Assembly (NCBI RefSeq): GCF_002013895.1
Contig: NZ_MAFQ01000006.1
Location: 521,936 to 585,935 of the forward strand
Length of the DNA stretch: 64,000 bases
From: Mycobacteroides franklinii
GTDB lineage: Bacteria > Actinomycetota > Actinomycetes > Mycobacteriales > Mycobacteriaceae
Direction of reading: 5' to 3'
The position numbers and the translations under genes are program-made. This document shows positions 57,206-64,000 of the stretch, piece by piece (positions within the stretch are counted from its first letter, which is position 1; each line of letters starts with the position of its first letter). Below the pieces are notes generated by a model that did not search any database, was not told where the DNA came from, and worked only from the letters and a program-made list of their open reading frames with translations.

Positions 57206-57215
57206 TGCATATACA
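57206..57215. promoter_or_regulatory. Palindrome-like site upstream of the MarR gene
   Basis: TGCATATACA, one change from the perfect palindrome at 56705-56714, lies 11 bp upstream of the MarR ATG. Read on the minus strand, both sites share GGTG, TATAT and CAACA elements, supporting autoregulation. Confidence 0.5.
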
Positions 57216-57312
57216 TCACCGTCCCGGCAATGGCGCCGAAAGGTGCTGCGGGGTGATCGCAAACGCCCCAGTCGCGGACCACTTTCTGCCGTGGCCCGCG
57301 ACTGATGGTCCG

Positions 57313-60243
57313 TCAGATCCGTGTGGTCACCGGCTCGCCGGCTTCGGGCTTATCCCTGAACGTGGCACGTTTGGGAGTGGGCAGCTTTTGCGGCCACCAG
57401 AACCACGGGCCGAGGATTCGGGCCAACGGCATGACCAAGAACAGTCGCACGATCATCATGTCGAAGATCAGTCCGATGCAGATGGTGGATCCGGCTTGCC
57501 CGATGTTGACCACATCGCTGGAGAGCATCGCGAGCATGGTTCCGGCGAGTACGAACGCGGCGGTGACGGCGACGTTGCCGGATCCGGCGATGGTGCGGAT
57601 CAGGCCCGTACGAATACCCGCAGATAGCTCCTCGCGATACCGAGAGAGCAGCAGCAGGTTGTAGTCGCAACCCACCCCGACGAGCACGATGAAGGCGATG
57701 GGCAGTGTGAGCCAATGCAACTCGATGCCGATCAGGGTTTCCCAGATGAACGCTGCCAGCCCGAGCGACCCGAGGAAGGACAGCACCACAGTGATCAGCA
57801 CGATCACCGAACCGGCCAGGGTCCGCGTGATGACCATGACGATCAGGAACACCAGCCCGAAAGTCGCCAGCATCATGGTGAGGATGTCATTCATGGAAAA
57901 TGCTTGAACATCACGGTAATTCGCAGACGCGCCAGCCACCAGCAGATCGACATTCGACAGCGACGTCCCCTTGATTGCCTCGTGTGCGGCGGCCTCGGCA
58001 CGCTGGATCTGATCGATGCCTTCCGGGCTCATGGCCTCGCCCTGGTGGTAGATCAAGATGCGGGCGCCCTTGCCGTCAGGCGTCATCATGAACTTCATTC
58101 CAGTCTGAAAGTCCTTGGTGTTGAAGGACTCCGGGGGCATGAAGAAGAAATCGTCGTTCTTGGCGTTGTCGAAGGCCTTGCCCATGTCGACCATCGGATT
58201 GATCATCGGCTCGAGCTGCGCGATGGTGGCATGAAATAGGCTCTGCATGGTCAGCGTCAGCTGCTGCATGACGGCCATGTTCTGCACCATCGCGTTGAGC
58301 TGAGTAATCATCTGCGGAGTGGCCGCATCGACCATGCTCAAACCATCGACCATCGGCCCCAGCTGCGAGGTCGCCTCATCGATATTGTCGACCGATTCGT
58401 TCAATGAGCGCATGGCCCAACACATCGGGATATCGAAGCAGTGTGGCTCCCAATACAAGTAATTACGTATCGGACGGAAGAAGTCGTCGAAGTTGGCCAA
58501 GTTGTCGCGCGTCTTCTCCATCGCGGCCTTCAGGCCCCTGGACGCTTCAACGGACATCTGCGTTCCCGCGGAAAGCTGACCGGTGATGTCCGCCATCTTC
58601 TTGCTCGACTCCATCATGTCGCCCATCCGGGCAGCCATGGTGTCGATATCGGCGACGCGGTCTTTCAAGAATCCGAGATTCTGGCCGATCTTGGTTCCCA
58701 TCGAACCCATCGCATACGGCAGTGACGCGTGTTCCAGCGGCCGTCCATTGGGTCGGGTGATGCTCTGCACCATCGAAATACCCGGTGTGCGCACGATATT
58801 TTTGGCGACGCGATCCAGGCTGATCATGTCGGTGGTGTTGCGCATATCGTGGTCGGCCTTGATGTACAGCGTGTCGATGGAGAGCTGGCTCGGCTGGAAA
58901 TGGCGATCCGCTGCGTCATACCCACGAGACGACTCGACGCTCTTGGGCGCGTAATCGCGATCGTTGTAGCTCACCGTGTAGTTGGCCAGGTTGGCGATGC
59001 ACAGCGGGATCACCAGGGCCGCAACCGCGATCATCGCCGCCGGCCACTTGGCGATCGCCGTACCCAACTTGCGCCAGGCCGGACTGGTCTTGGCCGGCTC
59101 CGACAGCCAGGGCACCTTGCTACCCAGTGTCAGCAGTGCCGGACCCAGCGTAAGCGCCGCGATCACGGCGACAACCATTGCCACGAAACACGGTGGGCCC
59201 AAGGTCCGGAAGTAGTCCAGAGTGGTCAGGCTCAGGCACAAGCACGCACCGGATATCGCGATGCCCGACCCCAGCACAACGTGGGCCACACTGCGCACCG
59301 AGGTGTAGTACGCGGACTCGCGGTCCTCTCCGGCACGCCGGGCCTCCTGAAAGCGGCCGAGATAGAAGATGCCGTAATCGGTGGCCACACCGAGAACCAA
59401 AGACACCGCCATATTCATGGCGAACGACGAGATGCCGATGATGTGGTTTTCGACCAGCAGCGAGACCACGCCACGAGCGGTGGCCAGCGTGATCAACACA
59501 CCGAACAGCGGAATGATCGCCCGGGTGATAGAGCGATATGCGATCAACAGCATCGCGATGATCACGACGATGGTGACGATGGTCAGCGTGACCATGCTCT
59601 CGTCGGCGGCGTTGAGCGTATCGGAGGCCAGGGGCGCCGGGCCGCTCACGTAGACCGTGAGTCCCTCGGGCCTGTCCTTGTCGAGCTTCTCGATAATGCC
59701 GCGGATGGCCTTGATGGACCTGTTCGAGTCGGCGTCCCCCAGATCGCCGGTGGGCCGCACTGTCAGCGTTGCGGCCTGTGCGTCCGCGCTCTGCTGGCCC
59801 GACCTGGTAACGGGGTCACCCCACAGGTTCATCAGCGATTGCACGTGCTCTTTGTCGTCCAGCAGCCGACGAACCATCTCGTCGTAATACTTGTGGTCCT
59901 GCTCGCCGAGCTGACGACCCTGCGCCTCCAGTACCACCACGGCCATGCTGGTGTAATCGGACTCCTGGAAGTCTTGCCCCTGCGTGATGGCGGCGGCAGA
60001 CGAGGGCGCATCCCGCGGAATCATCGCTTTGGCGTTGGCCGCGGTCGTCTCTTCCAGGGTGGGCACAAAAATATTCAGGGCAGCGGCGGCGGCGACCCAG
60101 AAGATCACCACCGGGATCGCCAGTACACGTAGCAATCGCGCTGGCCCAGGGCGCTTTTCAGGTTCCTTCACTACCGGCGGGGTGGGCGGCACCAGCACCG
60201 GCCCGGTGTCCTCATCCTGCGGTGGCTGCTGTCCCGAGGTCAT
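57313..60243 (-). CDS. MmpL-family RND transporter
   Basis: The 976-residue inner-membrane RND protein has about twelve membrane helices and two large external domains. The proton-relay Asp-Tyr pairs are in GVATDYGIFYLGR (TM4) and GVGCDYNLLLLSRYREE (TM10). MmpL proteins export lipids, siderophores or drugs. Its ATG at 60243 overlaps the MmpS stop (ATGA); ATG 60261 would lie inside mmpS. With MmpS and a divergent TetR, the layout resembles MmpS5/MmpL5-type drug or siderophore efflux units, but the substrate is not readable. Confidence 0.93.
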   Translation of the reverse strand: MTSGQQPPQDEDTGPVLVPPTPPVVKEPEKRPGPARLLRVLAIPVVIFWVAAAAALNIFVPTLEETTAANAKAMIPRDAPSSAAAITQGQDFQESDYTSMAVVVLEAQGRQLGEQDHKYYDEMVRRLLDDKEHVQSLMNLWGDPVTRSGQQSADAQAATLTVRPTGDLGDADSNRSIKAIRGIIEKLDKDRPEGLTVYVSGPAPLASDTLNAADESMVTLTIVTIVVIIAMLLIAYRSITRAIIPLFGVLITLATARGVVSLLVENHIIGISSFAMNMAVSLVLGVATDYGIFYLGRFQEARRAGEDRESAYYTSVRSVAHVVLGSGIAISGACLCLSLTTLDYFRTLGPPCFVAMVVAVIAALTLGPALLTLGSKVPWLSEPAKTSPAWRKLGTAIAKWPAAMIAVAALVIPLCIANLANYTVSYNDRDYAPKSVESSRGYDAADRHFQPSQLSIDTLYIKADHDMRNTTDMISLDRVAKNIVRTPGISMVQSITRPNGRPLEHASLPYAMGSMGTKIGQNLGFLKDRVADIDTMAARMGDMMESSKKMADITGQLSAGTQMSVEASRGLKAAMEKTRDNLANFDDFFRPIRNYLYWEPHCFDIPMCWAMRSLNESVDNIDEATSQLGPMVDGLSMVDAATPQMITQLNAMVQNMAVMQQLTLTMQSLFHATIAQLEPMINPMVDMGKAFDNAKNDDFFFMPPESFNTKDFQTGMKFMMTPDGKGARILIYHQGEAMSPEGIDQIQRAEAAAHEAIKGTSLSNVDLLVAGASANYRDVQAFSMNDILTMMLATFGLVFLIVMVITRTLAGSVIVLITVVLSFLGSLGLAAFIWETLIGIELHWLTLPIAFIVLVGVGCDYNLLLLSRYREELSAGIRTGLIRTIAGSGNVAVTAAFVLAGTMLAMLSSDVVNIGQAGSTICIGLIFDMMIVRLFLVMPLARILGPWFWWPQKLPTPKRATFRDKPEAGEPVTTRI

Positions 60244-60701
60244 GCTGCCGTCACCGTGCATGCGACCGCGGCGCTGGAATGGTTGACGACCTGTTCCTCA
60301 CGGACCTCACCGTTGACGCGGATACGGCATCCCAGTGAATCCCCATCCACCTGTGCGACCAGGCTCAATGAAGCCGCCGACGACATCGTGGTCTCCGAAA
60401 CCGACCATGGCAGTGACGTCAGCACGACGTCGACGGGTTCGCTATTGAGATTGGCATAGGACACTTTCCCGCTAGTTCCCAGATTGCCGAACACCTCATA
60501 GGTGACGTTCTTGGGATTGATCTGGACCACCGTGGCCGGAATCGGACGCGTCGTCGGCGGATGGCTTATGGCCTGCGACTTCTCCCGAATCCGGTTGACC
60601 CCGAAACCCACGACCGCGATGACGATCACTGCCACCAGGGGCATCCACAACGCGCCCAGAATTCGGCCGGCTTGACCTTTTGATCGCTTGCGTCGGCTCA
60701 T
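60240..60701 (-). CDS. MmpS-family transport accessory protein
   Basis: The 153-residue protein has an N-terminal membrane anchor (WMPLVAVIVIAVVGFGV) and an extracytoplasmic beta domain (VTYEVFG, VSYAN, LPWSVS) with two cysteines. MmpS proteins assist their cognate MmpL. The ATG at 60701 follows GGAGGTGCTCAGCG and overlaps the small ORF stop by 4 bp. Coupled downstream to MmpL. Confidence 0.9.
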   Translation of the reverse strand: MSRRKRSKGQAGRILGALWMPLVAVIVIAVVGFGVNRIREKSQAISHPPTTRPIPATVVQINPKNVTYEVFGNLGTSGKVSYANLNSEPVDVVLTSLPWSVSETTMSSAASLSLVAQVDGDSLGCRIRVNGEVREEQVVNHSSAAVACTVTAA

Positions 60702-60808
60702 CGCTGAGCACCTCCGGCCGGGACGGTAAGAACAGCGGACACGCAATCCTCCTCGGCGCTCGTTACCTGCCCGGGGAGGTATCCCCGTACACGGAATCCC
60801 CCACTCAT
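60698..60808 (-). CDS. Small ORF of 36 codons coupled to mmpS
   Basis: A 36-residue frame (starting MSGGFRVRGYLPGQ) begins at an ATG with a strong GAGGAG Shine-Dalgarno sequence 6 nt upstream, and its TGA overlaps the mmpS ATG (ATGA). It is the first open frame after the mmpS/mmpL promoter. The peptide has no membrane span and one Cys. It may be a leader that couples translation to mmpS or a small functional protein. Confidence 0.55.
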   Translation of the reverse strand: MSGGFRVRGYLPGQVTSAEEDCVSAVLTVPAGGAQR

Positions 60809-60844
60809 CGCAGGCTCCTCAGGGTTGAACGGCACACATCTCGT

Positions 60845-60861
60845 TGTTACCTTCGGTAACA
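60845..60861. promoter_or_regulatory. TetR operator 1 in the mmpS/tetR gap
   Basis: The palindrome TGTTACC-TTC-GGTAACA covers the -10 region of the minus-strand promoter that drives the small ORF, mmpS and mmpL. Confidence 0.7.
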
Positions 60862-60886
60862 TAGCTCTTGTTACCCGAAGTAACAA
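60858..60886 (-). promoter_or_regulatory. Promoter of the mmpS/mmpL operon
   Basis: On the minus strand TTGTTA (60886-60881), a 17-bp spacer and TATGTT (60863-60858) form a sigma-A promoter. Operator 2 covers the -35 and operator 1 the -10, so TetR binding would block it fully. Confidence 0.6.
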
Positions 60887-60887
60887 G
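60867..60887. promoter_or_regulatory. TetR operator 2 in the mmpS/tetR gap
   Basis: CTTGTTAC-CCGAA-GTAACAAG is a perfect palindrome with 8-bp arms. It shares the GTTAC...GTAAC core with operator 1, covers the mmpS -35 box, and lies 5 bp upstream of the tetR -10 box TAGGAT (60893-60898). Confidence 0.75.
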
Positions 60888-60906
60888 TCGGCTAGGATGT
60901 TGACTC

Positions 60907-61539
60907 ATGCAGAAAGGCCCAACGTCCGGCGCGGCATCGCGCCGACCGTGGGCAGAGCGCCACGCGCACTTGCTGGACGCCGCTGAGCAGCTGTTCTTTG
61001 AACGCGGCTTCGCCGCAGTGTCGTTGAGTGACATTGCTCAAGCCGCGGGCGTCACCAAGCCCATCGCCTACCGCCACTTCAAAACCAAGGACGGGGCCTA
61101 TCTGGCCTGTGCCCGGCGAGCCCAAGCCGACTTCGCGCAGGCCCTGGTGCAGCGAGCGGATCCGACGCAGGCCGTGCGTGAGCAGTTCGCCGCCGCCGCC
61201 GACCTGTTCTATGAACTCTTGGAGACTCATCCCGAGCGCTGGGAGCTTATTTACGGCAGCGCCGCGGTGCTGCCCGCCGAGTCACGTGACGAACTGTCCG
61301 CGCTGCGCCTGGGCAACATCGAGACGACCTACGCACTGATCACCAAGGATCATCCCGACATACCCAAGCTTTTCGCCGAAGGACTCTCGCACGCAATGTC
61401 CGGGGCAGCCGAACGGCTGGGACATTGGTGGCGCTCCCGCCCCGATCTGGACCGCCAGCACATGGTCGATATCCACGTCGAGATCTTCTACGCCGCGGTA
61501 GCTCCTTATCTGGACTCGCGGTCGACAGCCAAGCGCTGA
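60907..61539 (+). CDS. TetR/AcrR-family regulator of mmpS/mmpL
   Basis: The 210-residue protein has a TetR head (VSLSDIAQAAGVTKPIAYRHFKTKDGAYLAC) and a helical effector domain. It is divergent from the mmpS/mmpL operon; two palindromes in the gap cover that promoter. TAGGAT at 60893-60898 lies 8 nt before the ATG, implying a leaderless transcript and autorepression through operator 2. Loss-of-function changes in such TetR genes typically raise MmpL efflux; that is family knowledge, not seen here. Confidence 0.9.
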   Translation: MQKGPTSGAASRRPWAERHAHLLDAAEQLFFERGFAAVSLSDIAQAAGVTKPIAYRHFKTKDGAYLACARRAQADFAQALVQRADPTQAVREQFAAAADLFYELLETHPERWELIYGSAAVLPAESRDELSALRLGNIETTYALITKDHPDIPKLFAEGLSHAMSGAAERLGHWWRSRPDLDRQHMVDIHVEIFYAAVAPYLDSRSTAKR

Positions 61540-61551
61540 TCGGTACTACCG

Positions 61552-61935
61552 TCACCCACCCTCGCCGATCGGCCCCGCGCGGGCTGCCGCCCGGGCAGGT
61601 CGCGCGCCGAAACGGCCCAGCATCACCGGAACACTGACGGCAACAACAACATCCAGGTCTTCGACCGTGCAGCCGGCCACCACCGCGCCCATCCGCCGGG
61701 CCACCGCACCGGCCTCCGCGCACGCGGGCGTGACGCCGTAGAGGGCGTGCTGCGCCCCCGCCAGCGCCGACAGGTCTGCGGCGGCCTGAGCCCGGTGCCG
61801 CGCCACCACGGCCGATCCCACCGCGGCACCCCCGGCGGTCAGCGCCAACAGCACCGCAATCATCGCCACCGCGATGATGGTCGCCGCGCCGCCGTCAGCC
61901 CTCGGGTTCCATCGCCGAAATTGACTCGGCGGCAA
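61552..61935 (-). CDS. TadE/TadG-like protein (Rv3654c-like)
   Basis: The 127-residue protein has one N-terminal hydrophobic helix (ATIIAVAMIAVLLALTAGG) preceded by a charged ADGG stretch, then RHRAQAAADLSALAGAQHAL, the hallmark of Rv3654c-type proteins of the tad pilus locus. The start is uncertain: a TTG at 61935 or an ATG at 61986, both overlapping the end of the upstream TadE gene. Last gene of the tad operon here; it converges on the TetR gene. Confidence 0.68.
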   Translation of the reverse strand: MPPSQFRRWNPRADGGAATIIAVAMIAVLLALTAGGAAVGSAVVARHRAQAAADLSALAGAQHALYGVTPACAEAGAVARRMGAVVAGCTVEDLDVVVAVSVPVMLGRFGARPARAAARAGPIGEGG

Positions 61936-62221
61936 TCGTAATAGCAGGGAGCAACCTGCTCGTCGCCGTAACCCGTGCCACCACATAGCCGCCGTCGCGG
62001 CGAACCTCAACCGTCGCCCCCGGTGGCGCGAGGCGACGCGCCACCGTTCGCGCATCGGCGTCGTCACCACGCGCAGCCAGTCGCGCTGCCTCACGAGAAG
62101 CATCCACACAGTGCACCTGGATAGACACCGCCTGAATTCCGGCTGCACACATCACCAGCACCGCCACCAACGCCGCGACGCCGAACGCGGCCTCGACCGT
62201 GACGGCTCCCGCATCTCCGTC
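61895..62221 (-). CDS. TadE-family minor pilin (Rv3655c-like), start codon unresolved
   Basis: About 108 residues with the pilin-like N-terminus DGDAGAVTVEAAFG (processing Gly and Glu+5), one hydrophobic helix (VAALVAVLVMCAAGI) and a small domain. The reading frame is open, but no ATG, GTG or TTG exists in it from the end of the preceding Flp gene to the TVEAAF segment; the interval given starts where the frame leaves that gene. Possible explanations are a non-canonical start, translational reinitiation or frameshifting at the overlapping stop, or a sequence error. Confidence 0.68.
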   Translation of the reverse strand, partial: DGDAGAVTVEAAFGVAALVAVLVMCAAGIQAVSIQVHCVDASREAARLAARGDDADARTVARRLAPPGATVEVRRDGGYVVARVTATSRLLPAITIAAESISAMEPEG

Positions 62222-62427
62222 TAGACGCTGGTGTTGAGTGCACGCGCAATGATGTTGGTGAGCGCACTGACGATCGAGTCTCCGGTGACCACCGTGTAGA
62301 GAATTGCCCCGAAGGCCGCGGCCGCGATAGTCCCGATCGCGTATTCGACCGTGGACATGCCATCCTCTGACTCGACGACTACCACGAGCCGCCGACGCAC
62401 CTTGGTCAACATACCGTTGTGTATCAA
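62221..62427 (-). CDS. Flp-type pilin, DUF4244 (Rv3656c-like)
   Basis: The 68-residue prepilin has a basic leader, then the processing site EDG followed by MSTVEYAIGT (Glu at +5) and a hydrophobic helix. It is the probable major subunit of the tad pilus. The TTG at 62427 is preferred because GGGAGGG lies 6 nt upstream; the ATG at 62412 would be 21 nt away. Lies 39 bp downstream of the TadC-like gene. Confidence 0.85.
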   Translation of the reverse strand: MIHNGMLTKVRRRLVVVVESEDGMSTVEYAIGTIAAAAFGAILYTVVTGDSIVSALTNIIARALNTSV

Positions 62428-62466
62428 TGGATTCCCTCCCTTGTTGGCCTGCGGCCCCTCCGCAGG

Positions 62467-63051
62467 TCACAGCACACCGCTGTGGAACACATCGCGCGCC
62501 AAGCCCATGACGACAGGCACGATGCCCAGGCAGATGAAAGATGGCAGAAAGCACAGCCCCAGTGGCGCCCCGATGAGCACACCGGCTCGTTCCGCGGTCG
62601 CCACCGCGGAATCCAGCGCGTCTCGACGACATTGCACCGCCAATGAGGCGATGCCGTCGGCCATGACCACTCCCGAGTCGGCGGATCGCCGCGCCAGTCT
62701 GGTCAGCGCCTGGCGCTGTTCGTATCCCGGATCATCGGGTGAGCCCGCGTCCATCCATGCCGTCGATGCCGGTGCACCCAGCGCAAGCATCTCGCCCGCT
62801 CGACGGAGGATTCGGGCCAGCTCCACCGGTGCCGCGGCAGCCACCACCAGTGCCGCGGTCGCGACGGGCATCCCGGACCGCAGACACACACCGAACATGT
62901 CGAGGCTGAATGCCATTCCCAACAAACCCTTTTCGATGTCGTCCCGCTCGAAAGGAGCAGGAAGCCGATGGGGTGACATCCTCGCCCGGGCCCGCAATGA
63001 CCTGGGCGCGGTCAAGACCGCCGCGGCAAGCATCAGCAGCGCGGCGCTCAC
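62467..63051 (-). CDS. Type II/IV secretion F-type membrane protein (TadC-like)
   Basis: The 194-residue protein has an N-terminal hydrophobic segment, a cytosolic helical T2SSF domain and a C-terminal hydrophobic pair (LIGAPLGLCFLPSFICLGIVPVVMGLA). It forms the inner-membrane platform with TadB. The GTG at 63051 overlaps the TadB stop (GTGA). Confidence 0.82.
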   Translation of the reverse strand: MSAALLMLAAAVLTAPRSLRARARMSPHRLPAPFERDDIEKGLLGMAFSLDMFGVCLRSGMPVATAALVVAAAAPVELARILRRAGEMLALGAPASTAWMDAGSPDDPGYEQRQALTRLARRSADSGVVMADGIASLAVQCRRDALDSAVATAERAGVLIGAPLGLCFLPSFICLGIVPVVMGLARDVFHSGVL

Positions 63052-63824
63052 CGCAACGCCTTCCCGGTGATCGCGTCGGCCCACAGCAGGCCGGCACACG
63101 CCAGCGTCACCCCTACAACGAGCAACGCGCCGCCCACGCCACCCGCGCACAGCACGCTGAGGGGTCTGGCTCCGATCATCTGTCCCAGCCCGATTCCCGC
63201 GACCGGTAGACCCGTCAGCACGACCGCGGTCGCACGGGGACCGGCGAGTCCGGCGTTCACGCGCGCGGTGAACTGCTGTCTTTCCTGCAAATCCGCCCTG
63301 CACGCGTCGAGGAGGTCGGCAACCGCGAGACCATGACGCTGGGCCAGTGACCAGCTACGGGTGATCCGATTCCATTGCGCTCTCGCCGGAACGGATCTCG
63401 GCAGGGCCCGATCTACGTTCACTCCCAAGCGGGCTCGTGCCGCGATCGCCGCGAATGCCTCGCCGGCCGCGCCGTTCAGCTCGACCGCGGCGATCTCAAA
63501 GGCCCGCACGGGATGCGCCCCGACCCTGAGTTCGCCGACAACTACATCGAGCCCGGACCCCGTGCAGTCCAACTCCTCCGATTCGACGCGAGATCTGCGG
63601 CGCCTACGCCACCGCAGGGCACCGGTCCCGGCCACCACGACAGCCGACACGACCACCGACAGTGGCAGTAGCCACAGAGCCGTCAGCACCAGCGCACTCA
63701 GCGGTGCCGCCACCAGCTTCCCCGTCCAGCGCACCGGACTCATCCCGGGCTGGTCCAGCCGCCGATACCTTTGCGGCACCAGAAGCAACGCGGCGGCGAG
63801 CAGCACTAAGGCCTGCGGCGTCAT
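63048..63824 (-). CDS. Type II/IV secretion F-type membrane protein (TadB-like)
   Basis: The 258-residue protein has two hydrophobic segments near the N-terminus (ALVLLAAALLL, PLSALVLTALWLLPLSVVVSAVVV), a T2SSF domain with ELNGAAGEAFAAIA and SLAQRHGLAVADLLDACRADLQ, and two more helices. Partner of TadC in the pilus platform. The ATG at 63824 overlaps the tadA stop (ATGA). Confidence 0.84.
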   Translation of the reverse strand: MTPQALVLLAAALLLVPQRYRRLDQPGMSPVRWTGKLVAAPLSALVLTALWLLPLSVVVSAVVVAGTGALRWRRRRRSRVESEELDCTGSGLDVVVGELRVGAHPVRAFEIAAVELNGAAGEAFAAIAARARLGVNVDRALPRSVPARAQWNRITRSWSLAQRHGLAVADLLDACRADLQERQQFTARVNAGLAGPRATAVVLTGLPVAGIGLGQMIGARPLSVLCAGGVGGALLVVGVTLACAGLLWADAITGKALR

Positions 63825-64000
63825 ACCGCACCCCGAGCGATCAATCCGTCCAACTGCTCCGCACCGGGGCAGCGCCCGCCGTCGATATTCCACGCAGGTA
63901 TCACTCGCGCGATCCCGTCATCGCCCTTGCGCACCACCGCGATTTCGGTCAGTCTTCGGAAGTTTGTGAATCTCCTGATGTGACAGACACATTGAGATGG
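63821..64000 (-). CDS. TadA/CpaF-type pilus ATPase, C-terminal end (partial)
   Basis: The last 59 codons of a gene entering from the right edge: CVCHIRR, RRLTEIAVVRKG and ARVIPAWNIDGG fit the C-terminal beta-strand and helix of CpaF/TadA secretion ATPases. No start codon lies in the window. It is coupled by ATGA to tadB, the usual tadA-tadB-tadC order. Confidence 0.78.
   Translation of the reverse strand, partial: PSQCVCHIRRFTNFRRLTEIAVVRKGDDGIARVIPAWNIDGGRCPGAEQLDGLIARGAV

Noticed and set aside
58729..60132. 467-codon plus-strand frame inside mmpL
   Set aside because: Antisense shadow with His/Arg-rich composition and no domain; the minus-strand MmpL is complete.

Overview
The window is high-GC mycobacterial chromosome. 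Long blocks follow the gene order I recall for the Mycobacterium tuberculosis Rv3623-Rv3659c region: lpqG, hpt, tilS, metalloprotease, dacB and ppa; the Rv3630-Rv3635 block with ppgS and galE1; holB, adenylate cyclase, topA, cspA and a DExH helicase; then a tad pilus locus. These blocks are interrupted by material absent from that order, including Baeyer-Villiger monooxygenases, a poly-amino-acid-type synthetase, an mmpS/mmpL unit and several small regulator-target pairs. This suggests a non-tuberculous mycobacterium, probably rapidly growing and of the Mycobacteroides (abscessus/chelonae) type. The genus is an inference from memory of synteny, not a search result.

Layout. 0-5.8 kb: a COQ4-like gene on an apparently leaderless promoter, a probable small RNA with its own promoter and terminator, an amidase, and a three-gene oxidative operon (epoxide hydrolase, LimB-like luciferase-type monooxygenase, zinc alcohol dehydrogenase). 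5.8-13.4 kb: two SIMPL-domain proteins (one a lipoprotein, LpqG), hpt, a Baeyer-Villiger monooxygenase that separates hpt from tilS, the tilS/metalloprotease/dacB operon, and divergent ppa. 13.4-19.1 kb: an MmpS-like domain on a proline-rich membrane stalk, an OHCU-decarboxylase-like protein, an SDR/monooxygenase operon and a cysteine-desulfurase-like protein. 19.4-27.4 kb: a TerC gene under a probable manganese (yybP-ykoY) riboswitch, then a translationally coupled operon of a Pls/PosA-like synthetase, an M1 peptidase and a flippase-like protein.

27.4-38.1 kb: a wax ester synthase, the ppgS/DUF2304/galE1/GT-C envelope glycosylation block, a CocE-type hydrolase with a small lipoprotein, a TetR/DoxX pair with a long perfect operator-like repeat, a CPBP protease and a GAP-family membrane protein. 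38.1-41.9 kb: a compact module of an EspR-like regulator, two tandem seven-helix DUF6545-type membrane proteins and an ImmA/IrrE metallopeptidase. It lies against the 3' end of a tRNA-Thr gene and is the best candidate here for a little-described system. 41.9-51.3 kb: core replication and housekeeping genes (holB, adenylate cyclase, topA, cspA, helicase).

51.3-61.5 kb: accessory enzymes, each next to its own regulator and visible palindromes: old yellow enzyme, esterase, TetR with nitrilase, MarR with NmrA, and TetR with mmpS/mmpL, where a 36-codon small ORF is coupled to mmpS. 61.5-64 kb: the tad pilus locus on the minus strand, entering the window through the C-terminal end of tadA.

Shared features. 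Operons are tightly packed, with many 4-bp ATGA/GTGA start-stop overlaps. Four convergent pairs share their stop codons over exactly 4 bp. Several regulators appear to have leaderless transcripts. No rRNA, CRISPR array, intact insertion sequence or prophage was seen.
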